NCBI GenBank assembly: GCA_947492525.1
Contig: CANLNQ010000026.1
Span: 1-64,000, forward strand
DNA: 64,000 bases
Direction of reading: 5' to 3'
Source of the DNA: an uncultured Granulosicoccus sp.
GTDB taxonomy: Bacteria; Pseudomonadota; Gammaproteobacteria; Granulosicoccales; Granulosicoccaceae
Below are positions 35,567-44,918 of the stretch, in pieces; within the stretch, counting starts at the first letter, position 1, and each line of letters opens with the position of its first letter. The translations under genes and the position numbers were made by a program. The notes under the pieces are model-generated. The model had not been told where the DNA came from. It ran no database searches and worked only from the letters and a program-made list of their open reading frames with translations.

Positions 35567-36540
35567 GGCCGTTTCATCAGAAGCAGGTACAGGAACAGAA
35601 GACCCCCGAGCAATTCTATGACGATGCTGATGGTAATCTGCATATTCAGCAGGCGCTCCAGAACCAGCTGCCCACCCAGCAGTACCAGCGTGCCGGTAAG
35701 GATGGTCAGTGGAATCAGAGTGGCATGCCGGTGGTCTGGGGCAAGACTGTAGACAAGGCTGCTGATAAGCAGCCCGAGGAAGACCACCGGCCCTACCAGT
35801 GCCGTTGCGGTGGCCACCAGTATGGCGGTCAGTGCGAGAATCTGGAAAGCCCCCTTGTCATGATCCACCCCGAGTCCGATCGCCAGATCGCGGCCCAGGG
35901 CCATGACATCCAGCTTTCGTCGTAATCGCCAGGTCAGCCACAGAGATACGGCGACGGCGATGCCTGCATAGCCCAGCAAGGATTCATCGATATTGCCGAA
36001 GCGGGCAAAGCTGGCAGACTGAATCACTGCATAGTCGTTGGGCGACAACACACGCGCCATGAAACCTGACAGGGAGCGGAACAGAACTCCCACGATGATG
36101 CCAGTGAGTAGCAACCGAGAAAAATCCGCTTGACCACGCTTGAGCAGCGTGCTGAACAAGGCCAGTGCGAGTACGGTCATGATGCTCAGTTCGGCCAGGA
36201 ATTTCGCGGAGGCGGGCAATGCCACGTAGTGGCTGCTTCCGAGGAAGAAGACAACGCTGGTCTGGATCAGAATATACAGTGAGTCGAAGCCCATCAGCGA
36301 GGGTGTCAGTATGCGGTTGCCACTGAGTGTCTGGAACAGCAAGGTCGATACACCGATGGCCGCTGCGGTCAGTAGCAGTCCCAGCAGGGTAGGCAACCGG
36401 AAGGCGAGAATGAAAGCCAGGTTGCCATTGGCCCCTTGAAAGAGATAGACGGCAGAGGCAATGAGGGTTGCAAGCGTCAGTGTAACGAACAGACAGACTG
36501 GACGGCTGGCTGCTTCGAGCCTGATTTCTGATGGCGTCAT
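35563..36540 (-). CDS. Siderophore ABC transporter permease (FecCD family)
   Basis: This 325-residue protein has eight to ten hydrophobic helices in the FecCD pattern. It has the conserved GRDLAIGLGVDHDK segment and the ATPase-contacting loop, and it ends in NMQITISIVIELLGGLLFLYLLL. ATG 36540 overlaps the previous permease's stop (ATGA). Upstream in-frame residues have another gene's composition and are not part of it. It pairs with the next permease as a heterodimer. Confidence 0.9.
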   Translation of the reverse strand: MTPSEIRLEAASRPVCLFVTLTLATLIASAVYLFQGANGNLAFILAFRLPTLLGLLLTAAAIGVSTLLFQTLSGNRILTPSLMGFDSLYILIQTSVVFFLGSSHYVALPASAKFLAELSIMTVLALALFSTLLKRGQADFSRLLLTGIIVGVLFRSLSGFMARVLSPNDYAVIQSASFARFGNIDESLLGYAGIAVAVSLWLTWRLRRKLDVMALGRDLAIGLGVDHDKGAFQILALTAILVATATALVGPVVFLGLLISSLVYSLAPDHRHATLIPLTILTGTLVLLGGQLVLERLLNMQITISIVIELLGGLLFLYLLLMKRP

Positions 36541-37523
36541 GCCTGGCGCATTGCCGGTTTGCTGTACAGCAGCCACAGGGTGATGGCCGCGCCAACGACA
36601 CCGAATACCGTGCCCACGGGAATCTCGTAGGGTGCGATGATGAGTCTGCCAACCATGTCGCTCAGAAGCGTCAGCAGGGCGCCGAGCCATGCGACCAGGG
36701 GGAGCGAATAGCGCAGGTTGTCGCCGTGCAGTCGGCTCACGATATTGGGCACCACCAGGCCGATGAAGGGGATGATGCCGACAGTCACGATGGTGACGGC
36801 GGTTACCACGGAAATCACCAGCAGGCCCAGAGCCATGATGGTTCGGTAGTCGAGTCCCAGATTTCGGGCATGGTCTCGACCGAGGCTGGCGATGGTGAAT
36901 TGATCAGCCACGAACCAGGTGAACACCGCCAGTACGCCGGCTATCCACAACAGGCCGTACCGCCCGCGCATGATTCCCGAGAATTCACCCGTCATCCAGA
37001 CATCCAGCAGTTGCAGAAGATCGGCCTGCCACGCCAGCCAGATGGCAATGGATCCGACCACGCCGCCATAGACAATGCCCACCAGAGGGACCAGGTAGGT
37101 CTCCTGTGGTGGCAGTCGTCGGATCATCAACAGAAACAGCAGGGTACCCAACAGGGCGGTCACACTGGCAGTCGCCATGGTGGCGGCAATGCTGCTGCCG
37201 GGAAAGAACAGGGTCATCAGTACGATACCCAGTATGGCGGATTGACCGCTACCGGCAGTGGCGGGTTCGACAAAGCGATTCTGCACGAGCACCTGCATGA
37301 CCTGTCCGGCAATGGCCAGAGAGACTCCGGTCAGCAATACCGCCAGTGTGCGAGGCAATCGACTGCTGCTCAGCAGCCACATAGCCTCCGGATCCGACAG
37401 CAGTTCTGCGGGGCGCATGTCGATCACACCGATGAACAGGCTGCTCACGACGCAGATCAGCAGTGCACCAGCGGCCAGCATCGAGCGGATCATTGCGCTG
37501 GACGGCGTCGAACCAGTGCTCAT
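36537..37523 (-). CDS. Siderophore ABC transporter permease (FecCD family)
   Basis: This 328-residue FecCD-type permease has about nine to ten transmembrane helices. It has LAGVSLAIAGQVMQVLVQNRFVEPATAGSGQSA, a family hallmark near the second helix, and GIIPFIGLVVPNIVSRLHGDNLRYSLPLVAWLGA near the C-terminus. It lies 19 bp after the binding-protein gene and is coupled to the second permease. Confidence 0.9.
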   Translation of the reverse strand: MSTGSTPSSAMIRSMLAAGALLICVVSSLFIGVIDMRPAELLSDPEAMWLLSSSRLPRTLAVLLTGVSLAIAGQVMQVLVQNRFVEPATAGSGQSAILGIVLMTLFFPGSSIAATMATASVTALLGTLLFLLMIRRLPPQETYLVPLVGIVYGGVVGSIAIWLAWQADLLQLLDVWMTGEFSGIMRGRYGLLWIAGVLAVFTWFVADQFTIASLGRDHARNLGLDYRTIMALGLLVISVVTAVTIVTVGIIPFIGLVVPNIVSRLHGDNLRYSLPLVAWLGALLTLLSDMVGRLIIAPYEIPVGTVFGVVGAAITLWLLYSKPAMRQA

Positions 37524-37542
37524 GCGCAGCAGAGTGAACTTG

Positions 37543-38454
37543 TCAGTTGCTGATGCTGAAGGCTTCGCCTATCTGGTCGAGGATGCGGGTTTGCGCTTGT
37601 ATTCCGCCGCCGGCGATGTAGACATTGGCGCTGTCAAGGTAGACGATATGCTCGTTCTGCCAGGCCTGTGTCTGGTGCATCAGCTCGTTGTCCAGGGTCT
37701 GTCGTGCACTGTCACCTTCCTGGCCAATGGCAGCCGTGCGATCAATCACCAGCAACCAGTCGGGGTCGTATTGCAGCACGAATTCGAAAGACACGGCATC
37801 GCCATGTGAGGCGATGGCTATCTGGTCCACCGCGGGTTCCAGACCCAGCTCGGAGTACATCCAGCCGAAGCGTGAGCCCGGTCCGAAGGCGGAGATCTTG
37901 GGGCCATTGGTCATCAGTACCAGGGCCTTGCCGCGACCGGCAACGGCTGAGCGAGCCTGTTCCAGAGCGGTGTCGAGTCGAGAGATCAGCGCTTCGGCCT
38001 TGTCGCGCTTGTCGAACAGTTCGCCGTACTGGCGCGCGCGTTCGCGGGTCTGTGCCAGCAGCTCGGTACCATCGATACTCATGTCAATGGCAGGTGCCAG
38101 TTTGGCGACCGAGTCCAGAGTCCCGGCGGATCGACCGCCAACGATGACAAGGTCAGGCTGCAGAGTGGACAAAGCCTGATAATCGGGATCGAACAGACTG
38201 CCGACAACCGTGGCGGTCTCGGCAACCGGGTCCAGATAGTCGACAAACAGCTTGTTGACGGTTCCGGCGATGGGTACCCCCAGTGCCGTAAGGGTATCGA
38301 CGGCGGGTATATCAAATACTGCAACTGTGTCTGGCGTGTTCTCCACCTTGACCGGACCGCGCGCTGTCTCCAGCTCCAGGGCCGTGGCTGTCAGTGGGAT
38401 CAGCATCGTGCTCAGCGTCAGGGTGATACCTGCGCTCAGGGAGAACATGTTCAT
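37543..38454 (-). CDS. Periplasmic siderophore-binding protein (FatB/VctP/YclQ type)
   Basis: This 303-residue type III periplasmic binding protein has a signal peptide of about 23 residues ending before LELETARG. The two lobes share the PDLVIVGGRSAG and PDWLLVIDRTAAIG segments of iron-siderophore receptors. ATG 38454 has AGGA about 9 bp upstream. It begins the operon. The Fur-like inverted repeat between this gene and the divergent TonB receptor gives likely iron control of both. Ligand unknown; catecholate siderophores are usual for this subgroup. Confidence 0.88.
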   Translation of the reverse strand: MNMFSLSAGITLTLSTMLIPLTATALELETARGPVKVENTPDTVAVFDIPAVDTLTALGVPIAGTVNKLFVDYLDPVAETATVVGSLFDPDYQALSTLQPDLVIVGGRSAGTLDSVAKLAPAIDMSIDGTELLAQTRERARQYGELFDKRDKAEALISRLDTALEQARSAVAGRGKALVLMTNGPKISAFGPGSRFGWMYSELGLEPAVDQIAIASHGDAVSFEFVLQYDPDWLLVIDRTAAIGQEGDSARQTLDNELMHQTQAWQNEHIVYLDSANVYIAGGGIQAQTRILDQIGEAFSISN

Positions 38455-38553
38455 GAGTGAATTCCTGGTTGAAAGTGTGGGCAGGCGGGGCGGGGCCAGA
38501 CTGCCAACGATCTGATCAATCCTGATTGATTTCGGAAAATACCCGTGTATCAT

Positions 38554-38584
38554 AATGCAAATGCTAGTAATTCGCATTAGCATT
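38554..38584. promoter_or_regulatory. Fur-box-like inverted repeat
   Basis: AATGCAAATGC (38554-38564) and GCATTAGCATT (38574-38584) form an 11-bp inverted repeat with one mismatch and a 9-bp centre. The hexamer-type AATGC/GCATT pattern fits proteobacterial Fur sites. It lies in the 190-bp region between the siderophore operon and the TonB receptor gene, so one site may repress both in iron-replete cells. Confidence 0.75.
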
Positions 38585-38646
38585 ATCGTGAATTCGTGTC
38601 ACGTCACATTGCCGCGTCCAGCGCGCACTCGCTCACAGGGAAACTC

Positions 38647-40782
38647 ATGTCCAACTTGAAATCACCGGCAAGCCCTTTGCCGCGACCGTCCGCATTCGTT
38701 CTTCTGCCTCTGGTCCTGTCGATGCAGCAGGCGCTTGCCCAGGAGCAGGTCGAGGAAGAAGAGCTGACAGTCCTTGGCCCTCTGGTGGTCTGGGGAACTC
38801 AGGTTCAGTCCTCGTCCGTCAAGCTGGGCAGTGAAGGCATCGGCATCAAACAGGCGGATCACATCAGCGATCTGTTGCGCTCGGTGCCGGGTGTGGATGT
38901 CGGCGGTGCCCATTCCCTGAACCAACGCGTCACCATCAGAAGCATGGATGACAAGGATCTGCAGATCAGTATCGATGGCGCAAACCAGAACACCTATATG
39001 TACCACCACATGGGGAATCTGCAGATTCATGCGGATATTCTCGAGTCTGTCGATATCGATGTCGGCAACAACAGTGTGATCAATGGTGGCCTGGGTGGCA
39101 CCGTGCGATTCAGGACCAAATCGGCAGAGCAGTTGCTGGAAGAGGGGCAGCGCGTCGGTGGTCGTGTGCAACTGGGCTACGGTGACAATTCCGGCACCAG
39201 CGCCGCCATTACCGGCTATGGCCGTCTGACAGATTCGGTGGACGTCATCGCCTATTACAACGGCGTGCAGCGAGATAACTACGAGGTGGGTGGTGGTGAA
39301 ATCAGGGACTTCGACGGGAATGCCATCGACGGTACTGATGGAACCGTGCGTGGTCTGGAAGGGGATCTGAGTGATGCGCTGCTGAAATTCGGTTGGGACA
39401 TCAACGACAATCACCGTCTCGCCTTCGGTGTGGAAAGCTATCTGGATGAGGGTGACTACAGCTATCGCCCGGATATGGGACTGGCAACCGATCTTGCCAT
39501 CACCAACAGCCTTGGCATCCCCTTGTTATGGCCAACCGAGTTCAGTCGAGATACGTACACGTTGAACTACGAAGGTGAGTCGCGCAGCCTGGGTCGTATC
39601 AATGCAACCCTGTTCCACAATGACAGTACCCTGAACCGTGACGAAAGTGGCTGGGCAGACAACGAGGCCTTCGCCGAATCAGCCGGGCAGGTCGAAGGGG
39701 AGGCCATCAATACCGGAATCAACTTCATCGTACGCAAGGAGCTGGGTGCGCATGAGATTGCCTATGGCGCTGATGTCACGCAGTATGAGACGGAATTCAA
39801 TGCCGATTACGACAATGGCAGTCAGGACAGTTCTTCTGAGGAAATCGTCAATTCCGCCCTCTTCGTACAGGATCGGATCAGCCTGAGCGAGCGCTTCTCG
39901 ATAACGCCCGGTGTTCGTTACAATGTGCAGAGCAACGATACGACCGTGACGGACGACACCTTTGACGAGGTCACGGCCGCTCTGGCGGCCGACTATGAGC
40001 TGACGCCGAAGGTTCATCTGCGAGCCAGTACCACACAGTTGTTCAAGGGACCGGAGATAGGTGAGGTATTCACCGGAGCCGGCTTGTACGACATGCCCAA
40101 TGAGGGCATCGAGCAGGAAACCGGACTCAACAGCGAACTGTCACTGGCCTACGCGGACGCGATACTGGGTGCGGACGAATTCAGCGCCGGCATCACCCTG
40201 TTCAATACGCAGTTGAATGATTACATCTATGACTATGCGCCAATTGCCGAAGCTGACGGTGGGGGTACCTGGAAGGACAACATCGGTGACATGAACATCC
40301 GGGGCGTCGAGGCCTATCTGGGCTATGACATCGGTCAGTTCGAAGCGCTGTTGAGCTATTCCATTGCTGATAGCGAGCTGGATGCCGATGATGACTATAT
40401 GACACTGGACGAGGCGAGGCTCGATCGCAAGCAGGGCGATACCTTTGCCATCGGGCTGGACTATCACCTGGCCAATACCGGCCTTGCGCTGCACTGGGAT
40501 ACCCAGGTGGTGAGTTCGCTGAGCGCGGGTGTCGATCTGGATGGTGCTACCGAAAACAATGCCAAGGATGGCTTCGCGGTCCACAACATCTCTGCACAAT
40601 GGCGTCCGGCTGCGGTCAAGGGCCTGTCATTGACCGTGGGCATCGACAATCTGTTCGATGAATACTACGCCTCGCAGTCGTCACGTACCGGTCTGAGCCT
40701 GCATCCGAGGTTCGGTGAACTCTATCTTCAGGACTATGAGCCGGGCCGCAACATGAAGATCACGGCTGAATACACGTTCTGA
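38647..40782 (+). CDS. TonB-dependent siderophore/heme receptor
   Basis: This 711-residue outer-membrane receptor has a signal peptide ending at QALA. The plug domain (residues about 50-165) includes LLRSVPGVDVGGAHSLNQRVTIRSM, and the C-terminal barrel ends with the aromatic TAEYTF. The TonB-box-like stretch EELTVLGPLVVWG follows the signal peptide. ATG 38647 has AGGG 6 bp upstream; a GTG at 38596 is less likely. Divergent siderophore importer genes and the shared Fur-like site suggest that it feeds that ABC system. Confidence 0.92.
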   Translation: MSNLKSPASPLPRPSAFVLLPLVLSMQQALAQEQVEEEELTVLGPLVVWGTQVQSSSVKLGSEGIGIKQADHISDLLRSVPGVDVGGAHSLNQRVTIRSMDDKDLQISIDGANQNTYMYHHMGNLQIHADILESVDIDVGNNSVINGGLGGTVRFRTKSAEQLLEEGQRVGGRVQLGYGDNSGTSAAITGYGRLTDSVDVIAYYNGVQRDNYEVGGGEIRDFDGNAIDGTDGTVRGLEGDLSDALLKFGWDINDNHRLAFGVESYLDEGDYSYRPDMGLATDLAITNSLGIPLLWPTEFSRDTYTLNYEGESRSLGRINATLFHNDSTLNRDESGWADNEAFAESAGQVEGEAINTGINFIVRKELGAHEIAYGADVTQYETEFNADYDNGSQDSSSEEIVNSALFVQDRISLSERFSITPGVRYNVQSNDTTVTDDTFDEVTAALAADYELTPKVHLRASTTQLFKGPEIGEVFTGAGLYDMPNEGIEQETGLNSELSLAYADAILGADEFSAGITLFNTQLNDYIYDYAPIAEADGGGTWKDNIGDMNIRGVEAYLGYDIGQFEALLSYSIADSELDADDDYMTLDEARLDRKQGDTFAIGLDYHLANTGLALHWDTQVVSSLSAGVDLDGATENNAKDGFAVHNISAQWRPAAVKGLSLTVGIDNLFDEYYASQSSRTGLSLHPRFGELYLQDYEPGRNMKITAEYTF

Positions 40783-40846
40783 TACGGGTGGTTGCAGCCT
40801 GGTAAAAGACGGGCGAAGGGCGTGCGAAAGGGGCGGGTGACGGGGC

Positions 40847-40934
40847 GTGCGAAGGGCGTGCGAAGGGCGTGCGAAGGGCGTGCGAAGGGCGTGCGAAGGG
40901 CGTGCGAAGGGCGTGCGAAAGGCGTGCGAAAGGC
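40847..40934. repeat. 11-bp tandem repeat array upstream of lacI-type gene
   Basis: Eight copies of GTGCGAAGGGC (the last two GTGCGAAAGGC) lie head to tail, with degenerate copies from 40810 to about 40955. The array sits between the receptor gene and the promoter of the LacI-family gene, 57 bp before its -35 box. It reads open in several frames, but that is an effect of the repeat. Confidence 0.95.
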
Positions 40935-40990
40935 GGGCGAAAGGGGCGGGCGATGGACCGCGCGCCTTCGCTTCGTCGAGTGCGAGTCGA

Positions 40991-41019
40991 TTGACAGACG
41001 AATTGCACTCGCGTATTGT
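40991..41019 (+). promoter_or_regulatory. Promoter of the LacI-family gene
   Basis: Consensus TTGACA (40991-40996) and TATTGT (41014-41019) have an optimal 17-bp spacer. The operator palindrome begins at the next base. Confidence 0.8.
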
Positions 41020-41037
41020 TATTTTAACGTTAAAATA
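41020..41037. promoter_or_regulatory. LacI-type operator palindrome
   Basis: TATTTTAACGTTAAAATA is an 18-bp perfect palindrome immediately downstream of the -10 box, covering the expected transcription start. The central CG between A/T arms is typical for LacI-family operators. Binding here would repress the regulator and the sugar-acid genes that follow. Confidence 0.8.
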
Positions 41038-41059
41038 GCAGAGATTCGGCAGGTCCCGT

Positions 41060-42097
41060 TTGAGACGCAAGGTCACACTCAGTGAAGTCGCCGAATCGGC
41101 CGGTGTTTCCGTACAGACGGTATCCAATGTCGTCAACAACAAGCCGGTTGTCAGCGAGGAAACCCGTCAACTGGTCCTTGCGCATCTGAACGAGTGCGGC
41201 TATCGCGGCAATGCGGTTGCCCGCTCACTGAAGACCAACAAATCCAGACTCATTGGCCTGGTCGTGCCCAGCATGACCAATTCCATGTATGCAGAGGTGG
41301 CCGAGACCATCGTGCACGAGGCAGAGCGGCGCGGTTATACCGTGATGATGGCGGTGACCATGCGCGATGCCAAGACAGAGCTGGAGCTTGCCAATACCAT
41401 CGTCGATCACAATGTGGCGGGCGTACTGATGTCATCATCCGATCCCGAGGCCCAGGCCAGCAAGATGGTATTGAACGTCGGGGTACCCTATGTCGAACTG
41501 CTCAACAGAACCGGCGAAGCGGGCTGCGATGTCTTCGAGGCCGACAATTGTCGTGGCGCACGAGATGCGGTGGAGTATCTGATTTCTCTGGGCCATCGCC
41601 GAATCGCGCATATCAGTGGTCTGCCGAATTCGACCGGAAGCCGCCGACGGGAAGGCTACGAAAAAGCGCTCGTCGAGGCTGGCCTGAGCATTGATGCCGA
41701 TCTGGTGGTCAGCGGCGAGTACACCCGGCAGGGCGGGCGGCGCGCCTGCGAGACATTGCTCGACAGCGGGCAGGTATTCACGGCTGTCTTCTGCGCGAGT
41801 GACCTCATGGCCTATGGCGCCATGGAAGCCCTGGCATCCCGCGCCCTTGCCGTGCCGGGTGATGTGTCCGTGGTCGGATTCGACGACATGAGCATGTCTT
41901 CGCTGCCCGGTATCAACCTCAGCACGGTCTCGTTCAATCCGGTGAAAACGGGTCAGAGGGCGATCGAGCAGCTGATTCGACGCATAGAACTGCCGACGGG
42001 CGTGCAAGGCGATGCCGTGCACGAGATAGCTGCCTGCACACTGGTCACGCGTGCAACGACTGCAGCGGTGAATCAGAAATCCGACGAGACAACATGA
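41060..42097 (+). CDS. LacI-family transcriptional regulator
   Basis: This 345-residue repressor has an N-terminal helix-turn-helix with [22 protein letters not shown] and hinge helix, then a periplasmic-binding-protein-like effector domain ([35 protein letters not shown]). The start is TTG 41060, with AGG about 6 bp upstream; it gives the usual [12 protein letters not shown]-terminus. It is followed 49 bp later by the dehydratase gene and probably controls that operon and itself through the upstream palindrome. Confidence 0.9.
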   Translation: MRRKVTLSEVAESAGVSVQTVSNVVNNKPVVSEETRQLVLAHLNECGYRGNAVARSLKTNKSRLIGLVVPSMTNSMYAEVAETIVHEAERRGYTVMMAVTMRDAKTELELANTIVDHNVAGVLMSSSDPEAQASKMVLNVGVPYVELLNRTGEAGCDVFEADNCRGARDAVEYLISLGHRRIAHISGLPNSTGSRRREGYEKALVEAGLSIDADLVVSGEYTRQGGRRACETLLDSGQVFTAVFCASDLMAYGAMEALASRALAVPGDVSVVGFDDMSMSSLPGINLSTVSFNPVKTGQRAIEQLIRRIELPTGVQGDAVHEIAACTLVTRATTAAVNQKSDETT

Positions 42098-42146
42098 CAG
42101 GTTCGTTCCTGATCAATTCCACACAGAGAATACCCGAGGTACACCC

Positions 42147-43928
42147 ATGAAACTACGTTCTCAGCAGTGGTTCAACAACCCTGACAACCCGTCAATGACG
42201 GCGCTCTATCTGGAACGCTATCTGAACTACGGTATCACTCTGGACGAGCTTCGTTCCGGCAAGCCGATCATCGGTATTGCTCAGACCGGTAGTGACCTAT
42301 CACCGTGCAATCGTCACCACATGGAGCTGGCCAAGCGCGTTCGCGAAGGTATCGTATCCGCTGGCGGTATCTGCATGGAGTTTCCCGTGCATCCGATTCA
42401 GGAAACGGGCAAGCGGCCTACGGCTGCGCTGGATCGCAACCTGGCCTACCTTGGTCTGGTGGAGAGTCTGTACGGTTATCCGCTGGATGGCGTGGTACTG
42501 ACCATTGGTTGCGACAAGACAACTCCGGCACTGCTGATGGCGGCGGCTACTGTCAACATTCCCGCGCTCGCCTTGTCGGTGGGGCCCATGCTCAACGGCT
42601 GGGAAGGCGATGAGCGAACCGGCTCGGGCACCATTATCTGGAAGTCTCGCCAGCGCCTGGCGGTCGGGGAAATCGATCAGGACGAATTCACGCGTCTGGC
42701 GGCAGGTTCAGCGCCATCGGTAGGCTACTGCAACTCCATGGGGACAGCCAGTACCATGAACAACCTGGCCGAAGCACTTGGCATGCAGTTGCCGGGATCC
42801 GGTGCCATTCCTGCGCCCTATAGAGAGCGTGGGCAGATCTCCTATCTGACCGGTCAGCGGATCGTAGATATGGTTCGGGAAGATCTGAAGCCATCGGACA
42901 TCATGACCCGCGAGGCATTCGAGAACGCGATCGTGGTCAATTCTGCCATTGGCGGTTCCACCAACGCGCCCATTCATCTGAATGCCGTGGCAGCGCACAT
43001 GGGTGTGCCCTTGAACAATGCGGATTGGGAAACGATCGGGCACGCCATTCCGTTGCTGGTCGACATGCAGCCGTCGGGATTCTATCTGGGCGAAGACTTT
43101 CATCGAGCCGGTGGAGTTGCTGCGGTGATCGGTACCTTGTTGAAAGCCGGCGTATTGCCCAATCCGGAAGCCTTGAGCGCCACAGGTCGCACCATGGCCG
43201 AAGAATACGAAGGCATCGAGCCCAGCAATGAGAAGGTCATCCGTGCTTTCGACAAACCGCTCAAGGATCAGGCCGGTTTTCTGAATCTGGGTGGGAATCT
43301 CTGGGACAGCGCCATCATGAAGACATCGGTCATCACCGAGAATTTTCGCAAGAGCTATCTTTCCAACCCGGATGACCCGGAAGCCTTCGAAGGGCGTGCC
43401 ATGGTGTTCGATGGCCCGGAACATTATCACGATCTCATCGAGGACCCGTCGCTGGAGATGGACGAGAACTGCATACTCATCATGCGCGGCGCTGGCCCCA
43501 TCGGCTATCCGGGCGGCGCGGAGGTGGTCAACATGCAACCGCCGGCGTATCTGATCGAGCGCGGTATCACCGAATTGCCGTGTATCGGTGATGGTCGTCA
43601 ATCGGGCACCTCCGGTTCGCCCTCCATTCTGAACGTTGCCCCGGAGGCTGCGGTTCAGGGTGGCCTGGCCATCCTGAAAATGGGTGATCGCCTGAGAGTC
43701 GATCTGAAGAAGCGCCGGGTCGATGTGCTGATCAGTGATGAAGAACTGCAGGCGCGGCATGAGGAGCTGGCGGCTGCAGGTGGCTATCAGTATCCGGCAG
43801 ATCAGACGCCGTGGCAGGAAATCCAGCGGTCCCTGGTCACGCAGTTTGACAAGGGCATGGTGCTGAAGAACGGACCCGATTATCAACGCATTGCACAGTC
43901 GAAGGGTGTGCCGCGCGACAACCACTGA
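42147..43928 (+). CDS. IlvD/Edd-family sugar-acid dehydratase
   Basis: This 593-residue Fe-S dehydratase belongs to the IlvD/Edd family, sugar-acid branch (arabinonate/xylonate dehydratase-like). Cluster-ligand candidates are Cys54 in [10 protein letters not shown], Cys122 in [10 protein letters not shown] and Cys in [26 protein letters not shown] and [14 protein letters not shown] are conserved substrate regions. The likely reaction is dehydration of an aldonic acid to a 2-keto-3-deoxy acid. It is followed by an FAH-family hydrolase 63 bp later. The aldonate used is unknown, and amino-acid biosynthesis (IlvD proper) is less likely given the LacI context. Confidence 0.88.
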   Translation: MKLRSQQWFNNPDNPSMTALYLERYLNYGITLDELRSGKPIIGIAQTGSDLSPCNRHHMELAKRVREGIVSAGGICMEFPVHPIQETGKRPTAALDRNLAYLGLVESLYGYPLDGVVLTIGCDKTTPALLMAAATVNIPALALSVGPMLNGWEGDERTGSGTIIWKSRQRLAVGEIDQDEFTRLAAGSAPSVGYCNSMGTASTMNNLAEALGMQLPGSGAIPAPYRERGQISYLTGQRIVDMVREDLKPSDIMTREAFENAIVVNSAIGGSTNAPIHLNAVAAHMGVPLNNADWETIGHAIPLLVDMQPSGFYLGEDFHRAGGVAAVIGTLLKAGVLPNPEALSATGRTMAEEYEGIEPSNEKVIRAFDKPLKDQAGFLNLGGNLWDSAIMKTSVITENFRKSYLSNPDDPEAFEGRAMVFDGPEHYHDLIEDPSLEMDENCILIMRGAGPIGYPGGAEVVNMQPPAYLIERGITELPCIGDGRQSGTSGSPSILNVAPEAAVQGGLAILKMGDRLRVDLKKRRVDVLISDEELQARHEELAAAGGYQYPADQTPWQEIQRSLVTQFDKGMVLKNGPDYQRIAQSKGVPRDNH

Positions 43929-43991
43929 ACCGAATTCACCCACCGTAGCGCGTCGACAGTCGCGTCACATCATACTCAAGGAGTTTGCACG

Positions 43992-44831
43992 ATGAAATTT
44001 GTAAGATTCGGAGAAAGAGGGCAGGAGAAGCCCGGCATGATCGATCCTGAGGGCAATATCCGCAGCCTCGAAGGCAAGTGCGACGATATCGCAGGCGACG
44101 TGCTGACAGATCTTGAACAATTCAAGGATATCGACTGGAAATCATTGCCGCAGGTGGATGCAGCAACACGACTGGGTGCCTGCGTCGGTCAGACTGGCAA
44201 GTTCATCTGTATCGGTCTGAACTACGCCGATCACGCTGCCGAGAGCGGATTGGATGTACCCAGCGAGCCAGTCATGTTCATGAAGGCCACGAGCGCTATC
44301 TGTGGTCCCAATGATCCGATACTCATCCCGCGCGGCTCCGAAAAAACCGATTGGGAAGTCGAGCTGGGTGTGGTCATCGGCAAGGCGGCCAAGTACGTGG
44401 ATGAAGCACAGGCTCTGGAGCATGTGGCTGGCTACTGCGTCATCAACGATGTTTCGGAGCGAGCGTTTCAGATAGAGCGCGAAGGTCAGTGGACCAAGGG
44501 CAAATCCTGCGACAACTTCGGTCAGACGGGGCCGGCGCTGGTGACGCGTGATGAGATTGCCGATCCCCAGAATCTGTCCATGTGGCTCGAAGTCAATGGT
44601 GAGCGAGTTCAGGACGGTTCTACCAAGACCATGGTGTACGGTGTTGCCCACCTGGTCAGCTATCTCAGCCAGTTCATGACGCTGCATCCCGGCGACATCA
44701 TCTCTACCGGTACACCTCCGGGTGTCGGTCTTGGTTTCAAGCCACCTCGTTACCTGAAGGCCGGCGATGTTGTCGAATTGGGTATCGAGAACCTGGGACA
44801 GCAGAAACAGGTTTGCGAGAACGACGAGTAA
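43992..44831 (+). CDS. FAH-family hydrolase (2,4-diketo-3-deoxy-acid hydrolase-like)
   Basis: This 279-residue fumarylacetoacetate hydrolase-family enzyme has YADHAAESG, TDWEVELGVVIGK, VINDVSERAFQ and TGTPPGVGLGFKPP as characteristic segments, the acidic residues forming the metal site. Its sequence layout matches hydrolases that cleave 2,4-diketo-3-deoxy-sugar acids to pyruvate and a hydroxy acid. Together with the dehydratase it would form a non-phosphorylative sugar-acid route, but the needed dehydrogenase is not in this operon. AAGGAG lies 8 bp before the ATG. Confidence 0.85.
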   Translation: MKFVRFGERGQEKPGMIDPEGNIRSLEGKCDDIAGDVLTDLEQFKDIDWKSLPQVDAATRLGACVGQTGKFICIGLNYADHAAESGLDVPSEPVMFMKATSAICGPNDPILIPRGSEKTDWEVELGVVIGKAAKYVDEAQALEHVAGYCVINDVSERAFQIEREGQWTKGKSCDNFGQTGPALVTRDEIADPQNLSMWLEVNGERVQDGSTKTMVYGVAHLVSYLSQFMTLHPGDIISTGTPPGVGLGFKPPRYLKAGDVVELGIENLGQQKQVCENDE

Positions 44832-44866
44832 GTGACCCTGATCAAGTGAGAATGATGTAGAAAAAG

Positions 44867-44891
44867 CCCGGAAAACTGCCTGTTTTCCGGG
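44867..44891 (-). terminator. Rho-independent terminator for the minus-strand operon
   Basis: CCCGGAAAAC and GTTTTCCGGG form a perfect 10-bp stem with a 5-base loop. On the minus strand it is followed by CTTTTT, the U-tract of an intrinsic terminator. It lies 28 bp past the minus-strand FAH gene and 35 bp past the plus-strand FAH gene, so it may block readthrough both ways. Confidence 0.85.
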
Positions 44892-44918
44892 ACTGAACAA
44901 ACTGGCGGTCAACGAATC

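Noticed and set aside
40681..41142. Minus-strand open frames made of Phe-Ala-Arg-Pro-Ser-His-type repeats
   Set aside because: They exist only because the 11-bp repeat has no stop in several frames; they overlap the LacI promoter and the receptor 3' end.
42147..43928. Branched-chain amino-acid dihydroxyacid dehydratase (IlvD proper)
   Set aside because: The LacI regulator and FAH hydrolase context, and the sequence features of the sugar-acid branch, fit better.
44867..44891. Terminator for the plus-strand FAH gene as its main role
   Set aside because: The T-tract is found only on the minus strand; a plus-strand role is possible but secondary.
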